From the NCBI GenBank assembly GCA_029265355.1, contig JAJUJL010000005.1, positions 104,339 through 168,338 on the forward strand: a stretch of 64,000 bases of DNA. The letters are read 5' to 3'. The DNA comes from Chloroflexota bacterium. Lineage in GTDB: Bacteria > Chloroflexota > Anaerolineae > Anaerolineales > UBA4823. Made by a program: the position numbers and the translations under genes. Shown piece by piece: positions 41,916 through 51,240 of the stretch. The notes below the pieces were generated by a model that saw nothing but the letters and a program-made list of their open reading frames with translations, ran no database searches and had not been told where the DNA came from. The stretch's first letter is position 1, and every line of letters begins with the position of its first letter.

Positions 41916-43009
41916 TGCTCCAAGTGAACGTTTTTGCGCCTGCACTGCGCCGGTTGACCTTTTCTTTTCTGGCGCTGGCGGCAGTTGTGTTGCTGGCAGC
42001 CTGCTCTCCAGCCGCGGCGGCCATGCCACAGACAGCCACCGCCTCGCTGCCCGCCCTGCCAACGATCACTCATCCGCCCGCTGTGCAAACCACACCGATG
42101 GCTCAATCCAGGGTGGCACAGGCGCCGTTGAAATCGCCTGGTGCACAGGTAACCCGCACTCAACCTGCGACATCACCCACCCCAGCGGAGGTGACCTTCC
42201 CCACGCCTTGCCCGGAATGGTGCAGCGTCAGCTTTAACTTCCCCTTCAGCCGCCCGCTGCCGCCGGGCGCCCAACTGGCAGTCGACCCATCCTATCGTTT
42301 TGGAAGCACACAAAACGGCGTCCGCGATCCGCACCACGGCGTCGAATTTCTCAATCCCGCTGGCACCCCGGTGCTGGCGGCTGGCGATGGAGAAGTGATC
42401 CTGGCTGGCAACGATACCCAACAACTTTTCAGTCCCTATTACAATTTTTACGGCAACCTGGTCGTGCTGCAGCATAACCTGCCAGCCCTGCAGCAACCGG
42501 TATTCACGCTCTACGCCCATCTCTCTGAAATTGCCGTCCAGATTGGGGACCAGGTGCGGGCGGGCGACGAGATTGGCAAGGTGGGCATGAGCGGCAGCGC
42601 CACCGGCAGTCACCTGCACTTCGAAGTGCGCCTGGGAGAGAACACCTATGCCGCTTCTCGCAACCCCGAATTATGGCTCGTGCCGCTCGAAGGACCGGAT
42701 GGTGCGCCTTTCGCGGCGCTGGCCGGGCGCATTCTCTACCCTGCAGGCTACCGCTCGGGGCTATCCAGCATCGTTGTAGAGCGCCTGAACGGTCCTAAAG
42801 GGGACGCCATCTTGCAAATTTACCTGTCCCCTTACGAAGAAGCCGCCGTTGTCGGGCAATATCCCTGGGAGGAAACCTTCGCGGCCAGCGATCTGCCAGC
42901 GGGGTGGTATCGCATCACCTTCATCCAGTTCGGTATGCAGTCGCGCGAAGTGCAACTCTTGCCAGGCCAACTGACATTGGTCACCTTTGACTTGCGATCT
43001 GCTCAGTAA
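41912..43009 (+). CDS. M23-family peptidase lipoprotein
   Basis: A 365-residue lipoprotein (lipobox LLAACS, about Cys31) with a low-complexity Thr/Pro/Ala linker and a classical LytM/M23 domain (about 130-250): HHGVEFLNPAGTPVLA (Glu replaces the usual metal-ligand Asp), LYAHLSEI and SHLHFEVR. The C-terminal 100 residues form a beta-domain. Unlike the tandem trio upstream it lacks LysM. It overlaps ftcD and precedes a CapA-like gene by 12 nt. Confidence 0.88.
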   Translation: MMLQVNVFAPALRRLTFSFLALAAVVLLAACSPAAAAMPQTATASLPALPTITHPPAVQTTPMAQSRVAQAPLKSPGAQVTRTQPATSPTPAEVTFPTPCPEWCSVSFNFPFSRPLPPGAQLAVDPSYRFGSTQNGVRDPHHGVEFLNPAGTPVLAAGDGEVILAGNDTQQLFSPYYNFYGNLVVLQHNLPALQQPVFTLYAHLSEIAVQIGDQVRAGDEIGKVGMSGSATGSHLHFEVRLGENTYAASRNPELWLVPLEGPDGAPFAALAGRILYPAGYRSGLSSIVVERLNGPKGDAILQIYLSPYEEAAVVGQYPWEETFAASDLPAGWYRITFIQFGMQSREVQLLPGQLTLVTFDLRSAQ

Positions 43010-43021
43010 CAACGAGGATAC

Positions 43022-44746
43022 ATGAGTCTAGAACGAGGCGCCTGGCAACAAATGATGCTCCTGGCAGGCTTACTGGCCTTGCTGGCATCCGCTTGCCGGG
43101 TGTCGGCGCCTGGAGGTGAACTGCAGAGGCAAAGCGGCCAGGCTCCGCCTGCTTTCCAATTCTTTGCACGGCAAGCACCGACACCGACTCCTTTCCAGCC
43201 ATCTCCGCCCACACCGACCCCTGCTCCAACGGCAACGCCCGCCGGTCCACGGCTGCTTCGTGTTTGGAGCCCAACCGAGCTGCCAGCGGACCTTTTGGCA
43301 GTCATCAACCTGCCCCCTGGTTATGAAGGCATCTCCGTCGCGCCAGATCCAAACCAGGCTGAGGCGAGCATCGAGTTGGCAGGCAGCGATCCTGATATTC
43401 GTTGGATCTATGCTCTGGCAGCCCCATTTCCCACCCTGGTGCAGGGCGTCTCGGCCCAGGAAATCCACCAGGCATGGATTGGCCAGGCGCAGGGGATTTT
43501 CGCCGGGCGCCCGTTACTCGTCGGCCAAGATACGCTGGGGGCGCTCACCATCCTGTGGGGACCGCCGGCAGAAGGCGCAGTGCAGAGCATCGCCCCAGGC
43601 GGGGCAGAGCTGCTGGCGTACGCCTGGGAGCATCGCCCATCTTATGCCATCATTCCTTTCTCGGAAATCGAGCCGCGCTGGAAAGTGCTGGAGGTGGATG
43701 GGCAGTCGCCGCTGCGCAAGAATTTCGACCCGGCCGCTTACGCTCTCACCCTGCCGCTCAGCCTCCAGCCAGGCCCTGCGCTTACCATGCATGGCGGATG
43801 GCCATTTTCGGAGCAGCCCCTCACCAACCGTCAGCCTGAGCGCCTGACCACGCTGGCAATGACCGGTGTGACCGCCCTGGTGCGCGCTACTGCTTACACG
43901 ATGGAACAGCGCGGCATCACCTACCCCGCAAAGGACATCGGCGAATGGCTGCGAGAAGCCGATATCACCCATATCAGCAATGAAGTGCCCTTCGCCCAAA
44001 ACTGTCCCTATCCCAATCCCTCCCAGGAGGGACTGCGCTTCTGCAGCGACACGCGCTACATTCAGCTATTAGAGGAGTCTGGCGCCGATGTGATTGAGCT
44101 GACCGGCGATCACTTCCAGGACTGGGGCACGGATGCCATGCTCTACACCCTGGAGCTGTACCAGGAGCGCGGCTGGAAGTATTACGGCGGCGGGGCTGAT
44201 CTGCAAGAGGGAAAGCAAGCAGCCATCATCGAGCACCACGGTAACCGCCTGGCATTCATTGGCTGCAATGGTAAAGGTTTGGCGCCCGCCGGACCGAACC
44301 GCCCCGGAGCTGCCCCGTGCAGCGGCGACTGGCTACCCGGCGCCATCCAGGCGCTGGCGGCACAAGGCTACCTGCCAATCGCCACCTTCCAGCATTACGA
44401 ATATTACACTTACCGGGCGCAGCCCAACCAGGAGCGCGATTTTCGCGCCGCTGCCCAGGCTGGAGCAGTGATCGTCAGCGGTAGCCAGGCGCACCAGCCG
44501 CAAAGCATTGAGTTCCTGGGACCTTCCTTTATCCATTATGGACTGGGCAACCTGTACTTCGACCAGTACGATATCAGCCTGGCGACGCGCCAGGGTTTTA
44601 TCGATCGGCATATATTTTACGGCGGGCGCTACCTGGGCGTAGAGCTGTTGCCGATCATGTTTGTGGATTACGCCCGGCCGCGGCCGATGAACGAAAGCGA
44701 GCGCCAGGATTTACTGCGCGCCGTGTTCAATGCCAGTGGCTGGTGA
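43022..44746 (+). CDS. CapA-like lipoprotein with altered metal site
   Basis: A 574-residue exported protein (lipobox LLASACR, about Cys25) with a Pro/Thr linker, a unique N-terminal domain (about 80-260) and a C-terminal CapA/PGA_cap metallophosphatase-like domain (about 280-545). The usual GD of the first metal motif is GV here ([11 protein letters not shown]), and the usual N-N-H motif reads [10 protein letters not shown], although SNEVPF and the late GSQAHQPQ and [10 protein letters not shown] motifs are kept. Catalysis may be lost or changed. CapA proteins act in poly-gamma-glutamate or surface polymer systems, but no other such genes are nearby. Confidence 0.8.
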   Translation: MSLERGAWQQMMLLAGLLALLASACRVSAPGGELQRQSGQAPPAFQFFARQAPTPTPFQPSPPTPTPAPTATPAGPRLLRVWSPTELPADLLAVINLPPGYEGISVAPDPNQAEASIELAGSDPDIRWIYALAAPFPTLVQGVSAQEIHQAWIGQAQGIFAGRPLLVGQDTLGALTILWGPPAEGAVQSIAPGGAELLAYAWEHRPSYAIIPFSEIEPRWKVLEVDGQSPLRKNFDPAAYALTLPLSLQPGPALTMHGGWPFSEQPLTNRQPERLTTLAMTGVTALVRATAYTMEQRGITYPAKDIGEWLREADITHISNEVPFAQNCPYPNPSQEGLRFCSDTRYIQLLEESGADVIELTGDHFQDWGTDAMLYTLELYQERGWKYYGGGADLQEGKQAAIIEHHGNRLAFIGCNGKGLAPAGPNRPGAAPCSGDWLPGAIQALAAQGYLPIATFQHYEYYTYRAQPNQERDFRAAAQAGAVIVSGSQAHQPQSIEFLGPSFIHYGLGNLYFDQYDISLATRQGFIDRHIFYGGRYLGVELLPIMFVDYARPRPMNESERQDLLRAVFNASGW

Positions 44747-44784
44747 TACAATTCGCCACAAATTTTATTCCTAAGGAGAGGTGC

Positions 44785-45339
44785 ATGGGACTGAAACCAG
44801 ATCATTGGATCCGAAAGATGGCTATCGAACAGCGCATGATCGAGCCTTTCGAGGACCGCCAGGTTCGCAATGGAGTCATTTCGTTTGGCGTGTCATCCTA
44901 TGGGTATGATATTCGCGTCGCCAACGAGTTCAAAATCTTTACCAACGTGCATTCTGCTGTCGTGGATCCCAAGAATTTCGACACGAAATCGATGGTCGAC
45001 TTCACAGGAGATGTTTGTGTTATCCCGCCCAACTCTTTCGCCCTGGCTCGCACCATCGAGTATTTCCGAATTCCTCGCAAGGTGCTTACAGTCTGCCTGG
45101 GAAAATCAACGTATGCTCGCTGTGGCATTATCGTCAACGTGACACCCTTCGAGCCAGAGTGGGAGGGATACGTTACCCTGGAAATTTCCAACACCACGCC
45201 GCTGCCCGCCAAGATCTATGCCAACGAGGGCATCGCCCAGGTGCTATTCTTCGAAGCTGATGAAGAGTGCGAGATTTCCTACGCCGACAAGAAGGGCAAG
45301 TATCAAAGCCAACAAGCCATCGTGCTGCCCAAGCTATAA
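44785..45339 (+). CDS. dcd: dCTP deaminase
   Basis: A 184-residue dCTP deaminase, which makes dUTP for thymidylate synthesis. Conserved segments are [21 protein letters not shown] (binding Arg/Ser) and [25 protein letters not shown] with the catalytic Glu. The ORF track starts at 44743, but AAGGAGAGG before ATG 44785 fits and gives the usual length. It is 38 nt downstream of the CapA-like gene and 27 nt before the aminotransferase. Confidence 0.95.
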   Translation: MGLKPDHWIRKMAIEQRMIEPFEDRQVRNGVISFGVSSYGYDIRVANEFKIFTNVHSAVVDPKNFDTKSMVDFTGDVCVIPPNSFALARTIEYFRIPRKVLTVCLGKSTYARCGIIVNVTPFEPEWEGYVTLEISNTTPLPAKIYANEGIAQVLFFEADEECEISYADKKGKYQSQQAIVLPKL

Positions 45340-45366
45340 GATCGCCGTGCAGGAGCATGCCGCGTT

Positions 45367-46545
45367 ATGAAAACCGCAGATCGTGTCCAACATCTGGAAG
45401 CAGAAGGCGCATACGCTGTGCTGGCCCGAGCCCAGGCGCTGGAGGCAAAAGGGCGGAAAATCATCCATCTGGAAATCGGCCAGCCGGATTTTCCCACCTT
45501 TCCTCACATCAGTCAGCGCGGCATTGCTGCCATCCAAGAGGGCTATACACGCTATAATCCGCCCGCCGGGTTGCCCGCGCTGCGCAAAGCCATTGCAGAA
45601 GATGCCGGGCGGCGGCGCGACCTCGATATTCGTCCAGAGCAAGTCGTGGTCGGTCCAGGCGCTAAACCCGGCCTGTTCTTCCCGACATTAGCGCTGGTCA
45701 ACCCTGGCGATGAGGTCATCTATCCTGATCCGGGCTTTCCCACCTATGCTGCCATGATCGGCGTGGCGGGAGGCAAAGCCGTGCCGGTGCCGCTGAGCGA
45801 GGAGAACAACTTTTCCTTTGATTTGCACGCTTTCGATGAGCTTGTTGGCCCCAAAACTCGCCTGATCATCTTGAATTCACCGGCCAATCCCACGGGTGGG
45901 GTCATACCGCTGGCGCACCTGGAGCACATCGCTGCCGCCGCCCAGCGTTATGACGCCTGGGTTATGTCCGATGAGATCTACGCTCGCCTGGCTTACGATG
46001 GTCTACAGGTTCCCAGCATTGCCACACTGCCAGGTATGCAGGAGCGCACCATCATCGTAGATGGTTTTTCTAAGACCTATGCCATGACCGGCTGGCGGCT
46101 GGGCTACGGCATCATGCCCGAGGCCCTGGCAAAACACGTTGACCTGCTGCTGACCCATTCGGTGGGCTGCACAGCTACCTTCACCCAGGTGGCTGGCATC
46201 GAAGCGCTGACCGGCAGCCAGGCGATGGTTGACCAGGTGGTCGATGAATACCAGCGCCGCCGCGACCGGATTGTCGCCGGGCTGAACAGCATCCCCGGCG
46301 TGCACTGCCAGACGCCCCAGGGAGCGTTCTATGTCTTCCCAAATGTCAAATCCTTTGGCCTCACATCCAAGGAGATTGCCCTGCGGCTGATGGATGAGGC
46401 TGGCGTGGCTGTGTTAGCCGGCACCGATTTTGGCCAATTCGGCGAAGGGTACCTGCGCCTGTGCTACGCCACCTCGCCAGACAACATCGACCGGGCTTTA
46501 GATTTGATGGCAACCTTCTTTGCCAGGCTGGAGCACAACAAATGA
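45367..46545 (+). CDS. Class I/II aminotransferase
   Basis: A 392-residue PLP enzyme of the aspartate aminotransferase fold. The PLP lysine is in VDGFSKTYAMTGWRLGYG (about residue 240), with NSPANPTGG and LRLCYATS as conserved elements. It probably acts on aspartate or an aromatic or aliphatic amino acid; the substrate is not determined. It overlaps the next gene by 4 nt (ATGA). Confidence 0.92.
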   Translation: MKTADRVQHLEAEGAYAVLARAQALEAKGRKIIHLEIGQPDFPTFPHISQRGIAAIQEGYTRYNPPAGLPALRKAIAEDAGRRRDLDIRPEQVVVGPGAKPGLFFPTLALVNPGDEVIYPDPGFPTYAAMIGVAGGKAVPVPLSEENNFSFDLHAFDELVGPKTRLIILNSPANPTGGVIPLAHLEHIAAAAQRYDAWVMSDEIYARLAYDGLQVPSIATLPGMQERTIIVDGFSKTYAMTGWRLGYGIMPEALAKHVDLLLTHSVGCTATFTQVAGIEALTGSQAMVDQVVDEYQRRRDRIVAGLNSIPGVHCQTPQGAFYVFPNVKSFGLTSKEIALRLMDEAGVAVLAGTDFGQFGEGYLRLCYATSPDNIDRALDLMATFFARLEHNK

Positions 46546-47684
46546 GTCTAAAGGTTTACGGAACCAGCTCTGTCGCCGAATTCTTGGGCGACCGCATCGT
46601 CTACCGCAATCTTGCGCCGGTAGATACCAGTCTGCCTGGCCTGGCAGAGGTTGCTCGCCAGGTCGGACTGGCGCCTGGTGTAATACCCCGCAAGAGCCAG
46701 CCCGATTACGCCCGCGTGGTTGCGTACTTGCTGGAATTTGCTCGCAAGCAATCAGCGCCCAAAACCAGCCTGAAACGATTGGCTTTCGTGGGCGACACGT
46801 ATATGAATGACAGCACCGCCTTCGCCAATCTGTGCCAGGCTGGCGAATGGCAAGGAAAAGCCTTCATCGGCGCAGACCGACTGGATGAGGCCGCTGAAGC
46901 CAAAGTGTCTGCCGCTCCTGGCGGAGGTGAACTTTACGTTGCCAATCGCTGGCAAATGCTGGCCGACTTCGATCGCTTCTGCAAGGAAAACGGATTTCCT
47001 TTCGATGAACAGACCGCCGTGGTCATCGACCTGGATAAAACCGCTCTGGGGGCGCGCGGGCGCAACGATCATGTGATTGACCAGGCGCGTGTGCTGGCGG
47101 TGCGCCGCACAGTAGCTGGCCTGCTGGGCGCGGCCTTCGACACCAGCGCCTTCCAGAGAGCCTACGACCAGCTCAAACAGATGGAGTTCCATCCGTTCAC
47201 CGCCGACAACCAGGATTACCTGGCTTATATCTGCCTGATCTTGGGGAGCGGGCTGTACAACCTGGCAGCGGTCGTCGCCGATGTGCGCTCTGGGCGATTG
47301 TCAACCTTTCACCAGTTCATCGAACAGGTGCAGGCGCGCCAGGACGAGCTGCCGGCCGGGTTGGCGCAGGTGCACAGTGAAATCTATGCCAACGTGCGCC
47401 GCGGCGACCCCACACCTTTCAAGCCCTTTCGCCGCAACGAGTACCTGGAAACCGTGAACCGCCTGGGGCATCTGCCTGATGAAACACCGCTGTCAATCAT
47501 GCTCGGACAGGAAATTGTGCTCACACACGAAGTGCGCAGCCTGGCTCTAGAATGGAAACGCAACGGGGCGCTGTTGTTCGGGCTTTCCGACAAGCCGGAC
47601 GAAGCCTCCCTTCCCACGCCTGAACAAGCCGCCCAGGGCTACCAGGCGCTGCATGCCCGGCGCACGCACGCCGTTGGATATTGA
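46542..47684 (+). CDS. HAD-like protein of unknown function
   Basis: A 380-residue protein with two HAD-type motifs: VVIDLDKTALGARGRND (motif I, DxDxT-like, near residue 165) and LFGLSDKPDEAS (motif III/IV-like, near residue 345). The N-terminal 120 residues contain a second possible nucleotide-binding segment (LAFVGDTYMNDS). No family name is recognised. ATG 46542 overlaps the aminotransferase stop and is favoured over the ORF-track start. It ends at a bidirectional terminator. The spread of the motifs suggests a large cap domain inserted between them. Confidence 0.72.
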   Translation: MSLKVYGTSSVAEFLGDRIVYRNLAPVDTSLPGLAEVARQVGLAPGVIPRKSQPDYARVVAYLLEFARKQSAPKTSLKRLAFVGDTYMNDSTAFANLCQAGEWQGKAFIGADRLDEAAEAKVSAAPGGGELYVANRWQMLADFDRFCKENGFPFDEQTAVVIDLDKTALGARGRNDHVIDQARVLAVRRTVAGLLGAAFDTSAFQRAYDQLKQMEFHPFTADNQDYLAYICLILGSGLYNLAAVVADVRSGRLSTFHQFIEQVQARQDELPAGLAQVHSEIYANVRRGDPTPFKPFRRNEYLETVNRLGHLPDETPLSIMLGQEIVLTHEVRSLALEWKRNGALLFGLSDKPDEASLPTPEQAAQGYQALHARRTHAVGY

Positions 47685-47695
47685 ACTGTGAATCA

Positions 47696-47721
47696 AAAAC
47701 GGGTGGGATTCCACCCGTTTT
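47696..47721. terminator. Bidirectional rho-independent terminator
   Basis: AAAACGGGTGG (47696-47706) and CCACCCGTTTT (47711-47721) form a perfect 11-bp stem with a GATT loop and A/T ends on both sides. It lies between the convergent HAD-like and PspC genes and can stop transcription from either side. Confidence 0.9.
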
Positions 47722-47737
47722 ATGTTAAGTTGCTCAA

Positions 47738-47983
47738 TTACTCTTGCATTGTTTTGGATTCTTCGACCGCAGGCGCAGGCTGAGTGATTTCTTCCGGCTC
47801 TTCTGGAACAACCACCAGGAAGATCAGGTAAGCCAGTAAACCAGAACCACCCGTGAGGGCAAAGACCACAAACAGCAGGCGCACCAGCGTCGGGTCAATA
47901 TTGAAATATTCGCCCAGCCCACCGCACACACCACCAATCATGCGTTCTTTACGAGAACGGTATAAGCGTTTGGAAGTATTCAT
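47738..47983 (-). CDS. PspC-domain protein
   Basis: An 81-residue protein with one PspC domain ([31 protein letters not shown]) holding a membrane helix pair and an acidic C-terminal tail. PspC proteins take part in envelope stress responses. The ORF track starts at 48040; ATG 47983 with AAGGAG 8 nt upstream is better. No pspA is nearby. Confidence 0.9.
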   Translation of the reverse strand: MNTSKRLYRSRKERMIGGVCGGLGEYFNIDPTLVRLLFVVFALTGGSGLLAYLIFLVVVPEEPEEITQPAPAVEESKTMQE

Positions 47984-48124
47984 AGCAGCGCTCCTTCTGA
48001 AAAATGATTGTGATCCAGGAGATTGGATTCCAGCCACCATCCCAATGCTCTAGCTTGTCCACGAATTCATATACGCAACAGAGATTGGCAGGTTGCACGG
48101 CTGCCCTGGTTGGGGGTGATCCAG

Positions 48125-49180
48125 CTATTGCGCCAATGCTGCTTCCAGCGCTTTGACATCCGAGGGCAGCACTTGCGGGGCGCGCATGCGCTGGGTAATG
48201 ATCTCTGGGTCTTTCAAGCCGTGCCCGGTGCACACTGCCACGATGCGCAAACCGGACGGATCCAGGCGACCTGCTCTGATCTCCACTTCCAGGCCCGCCA
48301 GGCCGGCTGCAGAAGCAGGCTCCACCCATATCCCCTCGCCCGCCAGGCGGCGCTGCATGGCAAGGATATCCTCATCGCTGACCGCCAGTATGCGTCCCTG
48401 TGATTGCTCGATGGCCTCCAGAGCCTGCTCGCCGCGCGCCGGGCGCCCAATGCGGATGGCGGTAGCAACCGTTTCGGGGTGCTCGACCGGATGTCCCAAC
48501 ACCAGCGGGGCCGCTCCAGCAGCCTGGGCGCCCAGGATACGCGGCAGTCCAGCGCTTTTCAAATGATGGTATTGACGGAAGCCCATCCAGTAAGCGGTGA
48601 TATTGCCGGCATTGCCCACCGGAAGGCACAGCCAATCCGGAGAGTTGCCCAGCGTATCGCTGATCTCGAAGGCAGCGGTCTTCTGACCTTCCAGGCGGAA
48701 AGGATTGAGCGAATTGACCAGAGCGATGGGCAGCTTTTGGCTGATCGCCACCACCATGCTCAACGCGTCATCAAAAGAGCCTTGCACCTGGATGATCTGC
48801 GCACCGTATGCCGCTGCTCCAGCCAACTTTCCGGCAGCCACCTTGCCCTGGGGAATGAGCACCACGGCGCGCATGCCAGCCCGAGCGGCATACGCTGCCG
48901 CTGAAGCGGCAGTGTTGCCTGTGGAGGCGCAGATGACAGTGTGGACGCCGCGCCCGGCTGCTTCGCTGATGGCGGCAGTCATACCGCGATCTTTGAAGGA
49001 TCCGGTGGGGTTGAGGCCTTCGAACTTCACATACAGCTCGAACCTGCCGCCCATCTCCTGCGCCAGGCGAGGCACGGGAATCAGCGGGGTATTGCCCTCC
49101 AACAGGCTCACTGTTTGGGTGTGGTCTGGCAAGTCCAGCAGGCCCCGGTAGCGGTGTAAAATGCCGTGGTAGGTAGTCAT
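48125..49180 (-). CDS. thrC: Threonine synthase
   Basis: A 351-residue PLP enzyme forming threonine from phosphohomoserine. The PLP lysine is in NPTGSFKDRG (about residue 64), the phosphate loop in ASTGNTAASAAAY, and LPVGNAGNITAYW is typical of the short bacterial form. It overlaps the upstream DNA methylase remnant by 4 nt. No other thr genes are adjacent; a threonine aldolase gene lies 6 kb upstream on the same strand. Confidence 0.94.
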   Translation of the reverse strand: MTTYHGILHRYRGLLDLPDHTQTVSLLEGNTPLIPVPRLAQEMGGRFELYVKFEGLNPTGSFKDRGMTAAISEAAGRGVHTVICASTGNTAASAAAYAARAGMRAVVLIPQGKVAAGKLAGAAAYGAQIIQVQGSFDDALSMVVAISQKLPIALVNSLNPFRLEGQKTAAFEISDTLGNSPDWLCLPVGNAGNITAYWMGFRQYHHLKSAGLPRILGAQAAGAAPLVLGHPVEHPETVATAIRIGRPARGEQALEAIEQSQGRILAVSDEDILAMQRRLAGEGIWVEPASAAGLAGLEVEIRAGRLDPSGLRIVAVCTGHGLKDPEIITQRMRAPQVLPSDVKALEAALAQ

Positions 49181-49530
49181 ACTTTGGCTGGATCTTCAGA
49201 TGGGAAAGGTGAGATGCGGATGCGTTTCTCTGCCAGGGCGGCGCACTGCGGGTTGATCTCATACCCAACAAAACTCCGCCCAGAGGGGATAGCCGCCAGC
49301 GCCGACTGACCGCCTCCCAGGAAGGGGGCCAATACGACTTCACCCTGATACGTGACCAGGTTGACACAGGCTCGCCCTCCCGGCACCAGCGCGCGTTTGA
49401 CTTTACGATCCGTGGGTAGATGCTGGTGGAGCCGACTTTGATAGAAAGGCGAGGCGTCGTGGTTGGCTCTAGCAGGAGAGCCATAGTTGCTGGTGCGTGC
49501 GCCAGAGCGGCTGCGAGGGTTTTTGGGCAT
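49177..49530 (-). pseudogene. DNA methyltransferase remnant
   Basis: A 117-residue ORF that keeps only ends of an N4/N6-type DNA methyltransferase. The start (NHDASPFYQSRL) and PGGRACVNL match, then APFLGGGQSALAAIPSGRSFVGYEINPQCAALAEKRI resembles the SAM-binding DPFxGSGTT...GxE motif with DPF changed to APF and GSGT to GGGQ. The TRD and the DPPY/SPPY catalytic motif are missing, so it cannot be an active enzyme. It is read as an internally deleted gene. A small functional derivative is less likely but possible, since the frame stays open and overlaps thrC. Confidence 0.65.
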
Positions 49531-49546
49531 AATGATCAGTGGCTGC

Positions 49547-50158
49547 TCACGGCATGGCGCCGACGGTGATCAGGTCTTGGAGGTGATCGAAGATCGTGGG
49601 GCCAATTCCGGGCACGTCTTGAATGGCTTCGGCCGATTGAAACGGGCCATTCTCAGTACGATAAGCAATGATCCTTTGGGCAAGTTCTGGTCCGATTTCC
49701 GGCAGGCTTTCCAGTTCTTCCTGTGTGGCAGTGTTGATGTTTACCAGCGTTGGCTGCGCGCTGCGCTGCGCAGGTGGAGCGATAACGGACGGGCCATCTT
49801 CGAAAGCAGTCTGGTTCAACGCCGGCACAAACAACGCCATACCATCTTCTAACACCGCCGCCTGGTTGATGGCTTGTGCGTCCGCGTCGGGCGTCAGTCC
49901 GCCGGCTGCCTGGATGGCCTGGTACACGCGACTGCCTGCAGGCAGGCTATAAACTCCCGGTTGCTGAACTGCCCCGCCAACATGCACCAGCATTGCACCC
50001 TGCGTGGGCGGCGGCTGAAGCTCAATGGCCCCGCCGCGTGGGGGGGCGGTGGCAAGCAGGATAATCCCGGAAGCCAGCAAGCCGATCAGCACGCCTGCTG
50101 CGAGCATCCAGAGATAATCCCGTCTGGAAGGTTGAGATGGTGACGGTGATTGTGCCAC
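49547..50158 (-). CDS. ComEA-like DNA-binding protein (SLBB-HhH)
   Basis: A 203-residue membrane-anchored protein. One N-terminal membrane helix (about 16-36), an SLBB domain (about 55-115, VHVGGAVQQPGVYSLPAGSRV), and a C-terminal helix-hairpin-helix pair (about 137-200, VNINTATQEELESLPEIGPELAQRIIAYR) are in the order of ComEA, the DNA receptor for natural transformation. No other com genes are adjacent here. Confidence 0.9.
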   Translation of the reverse strand: MAQSPSPSQPSRRDYLWMLAAGVLIGLLASGIILLATAPPRGGAIELQPPPTQGAMLVHVGGAVQQPGVYSLPAGSRVYQAIQAAGGLTPDADAQAINQAAVLEDGMALFVPALNQTAFEDGPSVIAPPAQRSAQPTLVNINTATQEELESLPEIGPELAQRIIAYRTENGPFQSAEAIQDVPGIGPTIFDHLQDLITVGAMP

Positions 50159-50257
50159 GCGTTTTATGCCTGACCTATCACCCCGGGTTCAAGCGCCCCG
50201 GCGGGTGGATGCCCATCGCCTGATCAAAAAAACGCAACTCAGCGAAAGAAATTGACT

Positions 50258-51235
50258 TCAGCCGTTTAGCTTCAGGCTCAACCCCAGGCGCTGGCGCGCT
50301 GCATCAACATGCAAAACGCGGGCCTGGACATGCTGGCCCTCAACCAGCAGCTCTTCTGGCCGGGCATCATCAACCTCATCCCCCATTTCCGAGATGTGGA
50401 TGAGGCCATCCAGTCCTTCCTCAAGCCGGGCAAAGGCGCCAAAATTCACCATACTGGTAATCACAGCGTCTACCACCTGGCCAACTTTATAACGCTCTTC
50501 TGCGGTTTCCCAGGGATTGGCGTGCAAGCGTTTCAAGCTGAGTGCCACGCGCGAGCGCTCTGAGTCGATCGAAATGACATACACCTGGACTTCCTGTCCA
50601 TACTGCAGCACATCGCTCGGGTGACGGACGCGTCCCCAGGAGATCTCAGAAACGTGAATCAACCCTTCGACTCCGCCTAAATCAACAAACACGCCAAAGT
50701 CTGTGATATTGGTCACGGTTCCACGCACACACTGGCCAGGGTACAGGCGTTCCAGGATCTGGTTACGGCTACCAGAGGCTGCCTGGGCGGCGCGCTCGGA
50801 AAAAACCACCCTGCCGCGCTGCTCGTCACACTCGATCACCTTGAGCTGAAGCGTGCGGTTCAAGTAGGCAGCCAGAGCATCGCGCTGTTCTGCCTCGGGC
50901 TTTTCTCCTGCCAGGTCAACCAAATGCGAAACTGGCACAAAACCGTGCAGGCGTTCCCCCGCCACCAGCAGCCCACCGCGATTGAAGCCAGTCACCTGCA
51001 GCGAACAGACCCGGTCTTGCAGGTAGAGACTCTGGGCGTATTCCCAGTCCACCTGATTGGACTCCTGGGTTTTCCGCTGGCCTGCTGGGCGCGAATTCCC
51101 CGCCGATGGAATTGGGCTGCGCTTTTGGACAGGCATATATTGGGCTTCGTCTTCAGTTAATACGGCTTCCCACCAGGATTCGTCTAGCGGTGGCGGCCCC
51201 CCGTTTTCTCGACGTTGGATAGGTTTAGTCACCAT
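50258..51235 (-). CDS. S1-domain RNA-binding protein
   Basis: A 325-residue protein with three S1 domains: a divergent first copy near residue 75-140, then RGTVTNITDFGVFVDLGGVEGLIHVSE (about 165-235) and VDAVITSMVNFGAFARLEEGLDGLIHISE (about 250-320). The N-terminal 65 residues are low complexity. It is shorter than ribosomal protein S1 but similar in layout, so it may be the S1 of this organism or a paralogue. ATG 51235 with AAGGTG 6 nt upstream is chosen over GTG 51244. Confidence 0.87.
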   Translation of the reverse strand: MVTKPIQRRENGGPPPLDESWWEAVLTEDEAQYMPVQKRSPIPSAGNSRPAGQRKTQESNQVDWEYAQSLYLQDRVCSLQVTGFNRGGLLVAGERLHGFVPVSHLVDLAGEKPEAEQRDALAAYLNRTLQLKVIECDEQRGRVVFSERAAQAASGSRNQILERLYPGQCVRGTVTNITDFGVFVDLGGVEGLIHVSEISWGRVRHPSDVLQYGQEVQVYVISIDSERSRVALSLKRLHANPWETAEERYKVGQVVDAVITSMVNFGAFARLEEGLDGLIHISEMGDEVDDARPEELLVEGQHVQARVLHVDAARQRLGLSLKLNG

Positions 51236-51240
51236 TAAGT

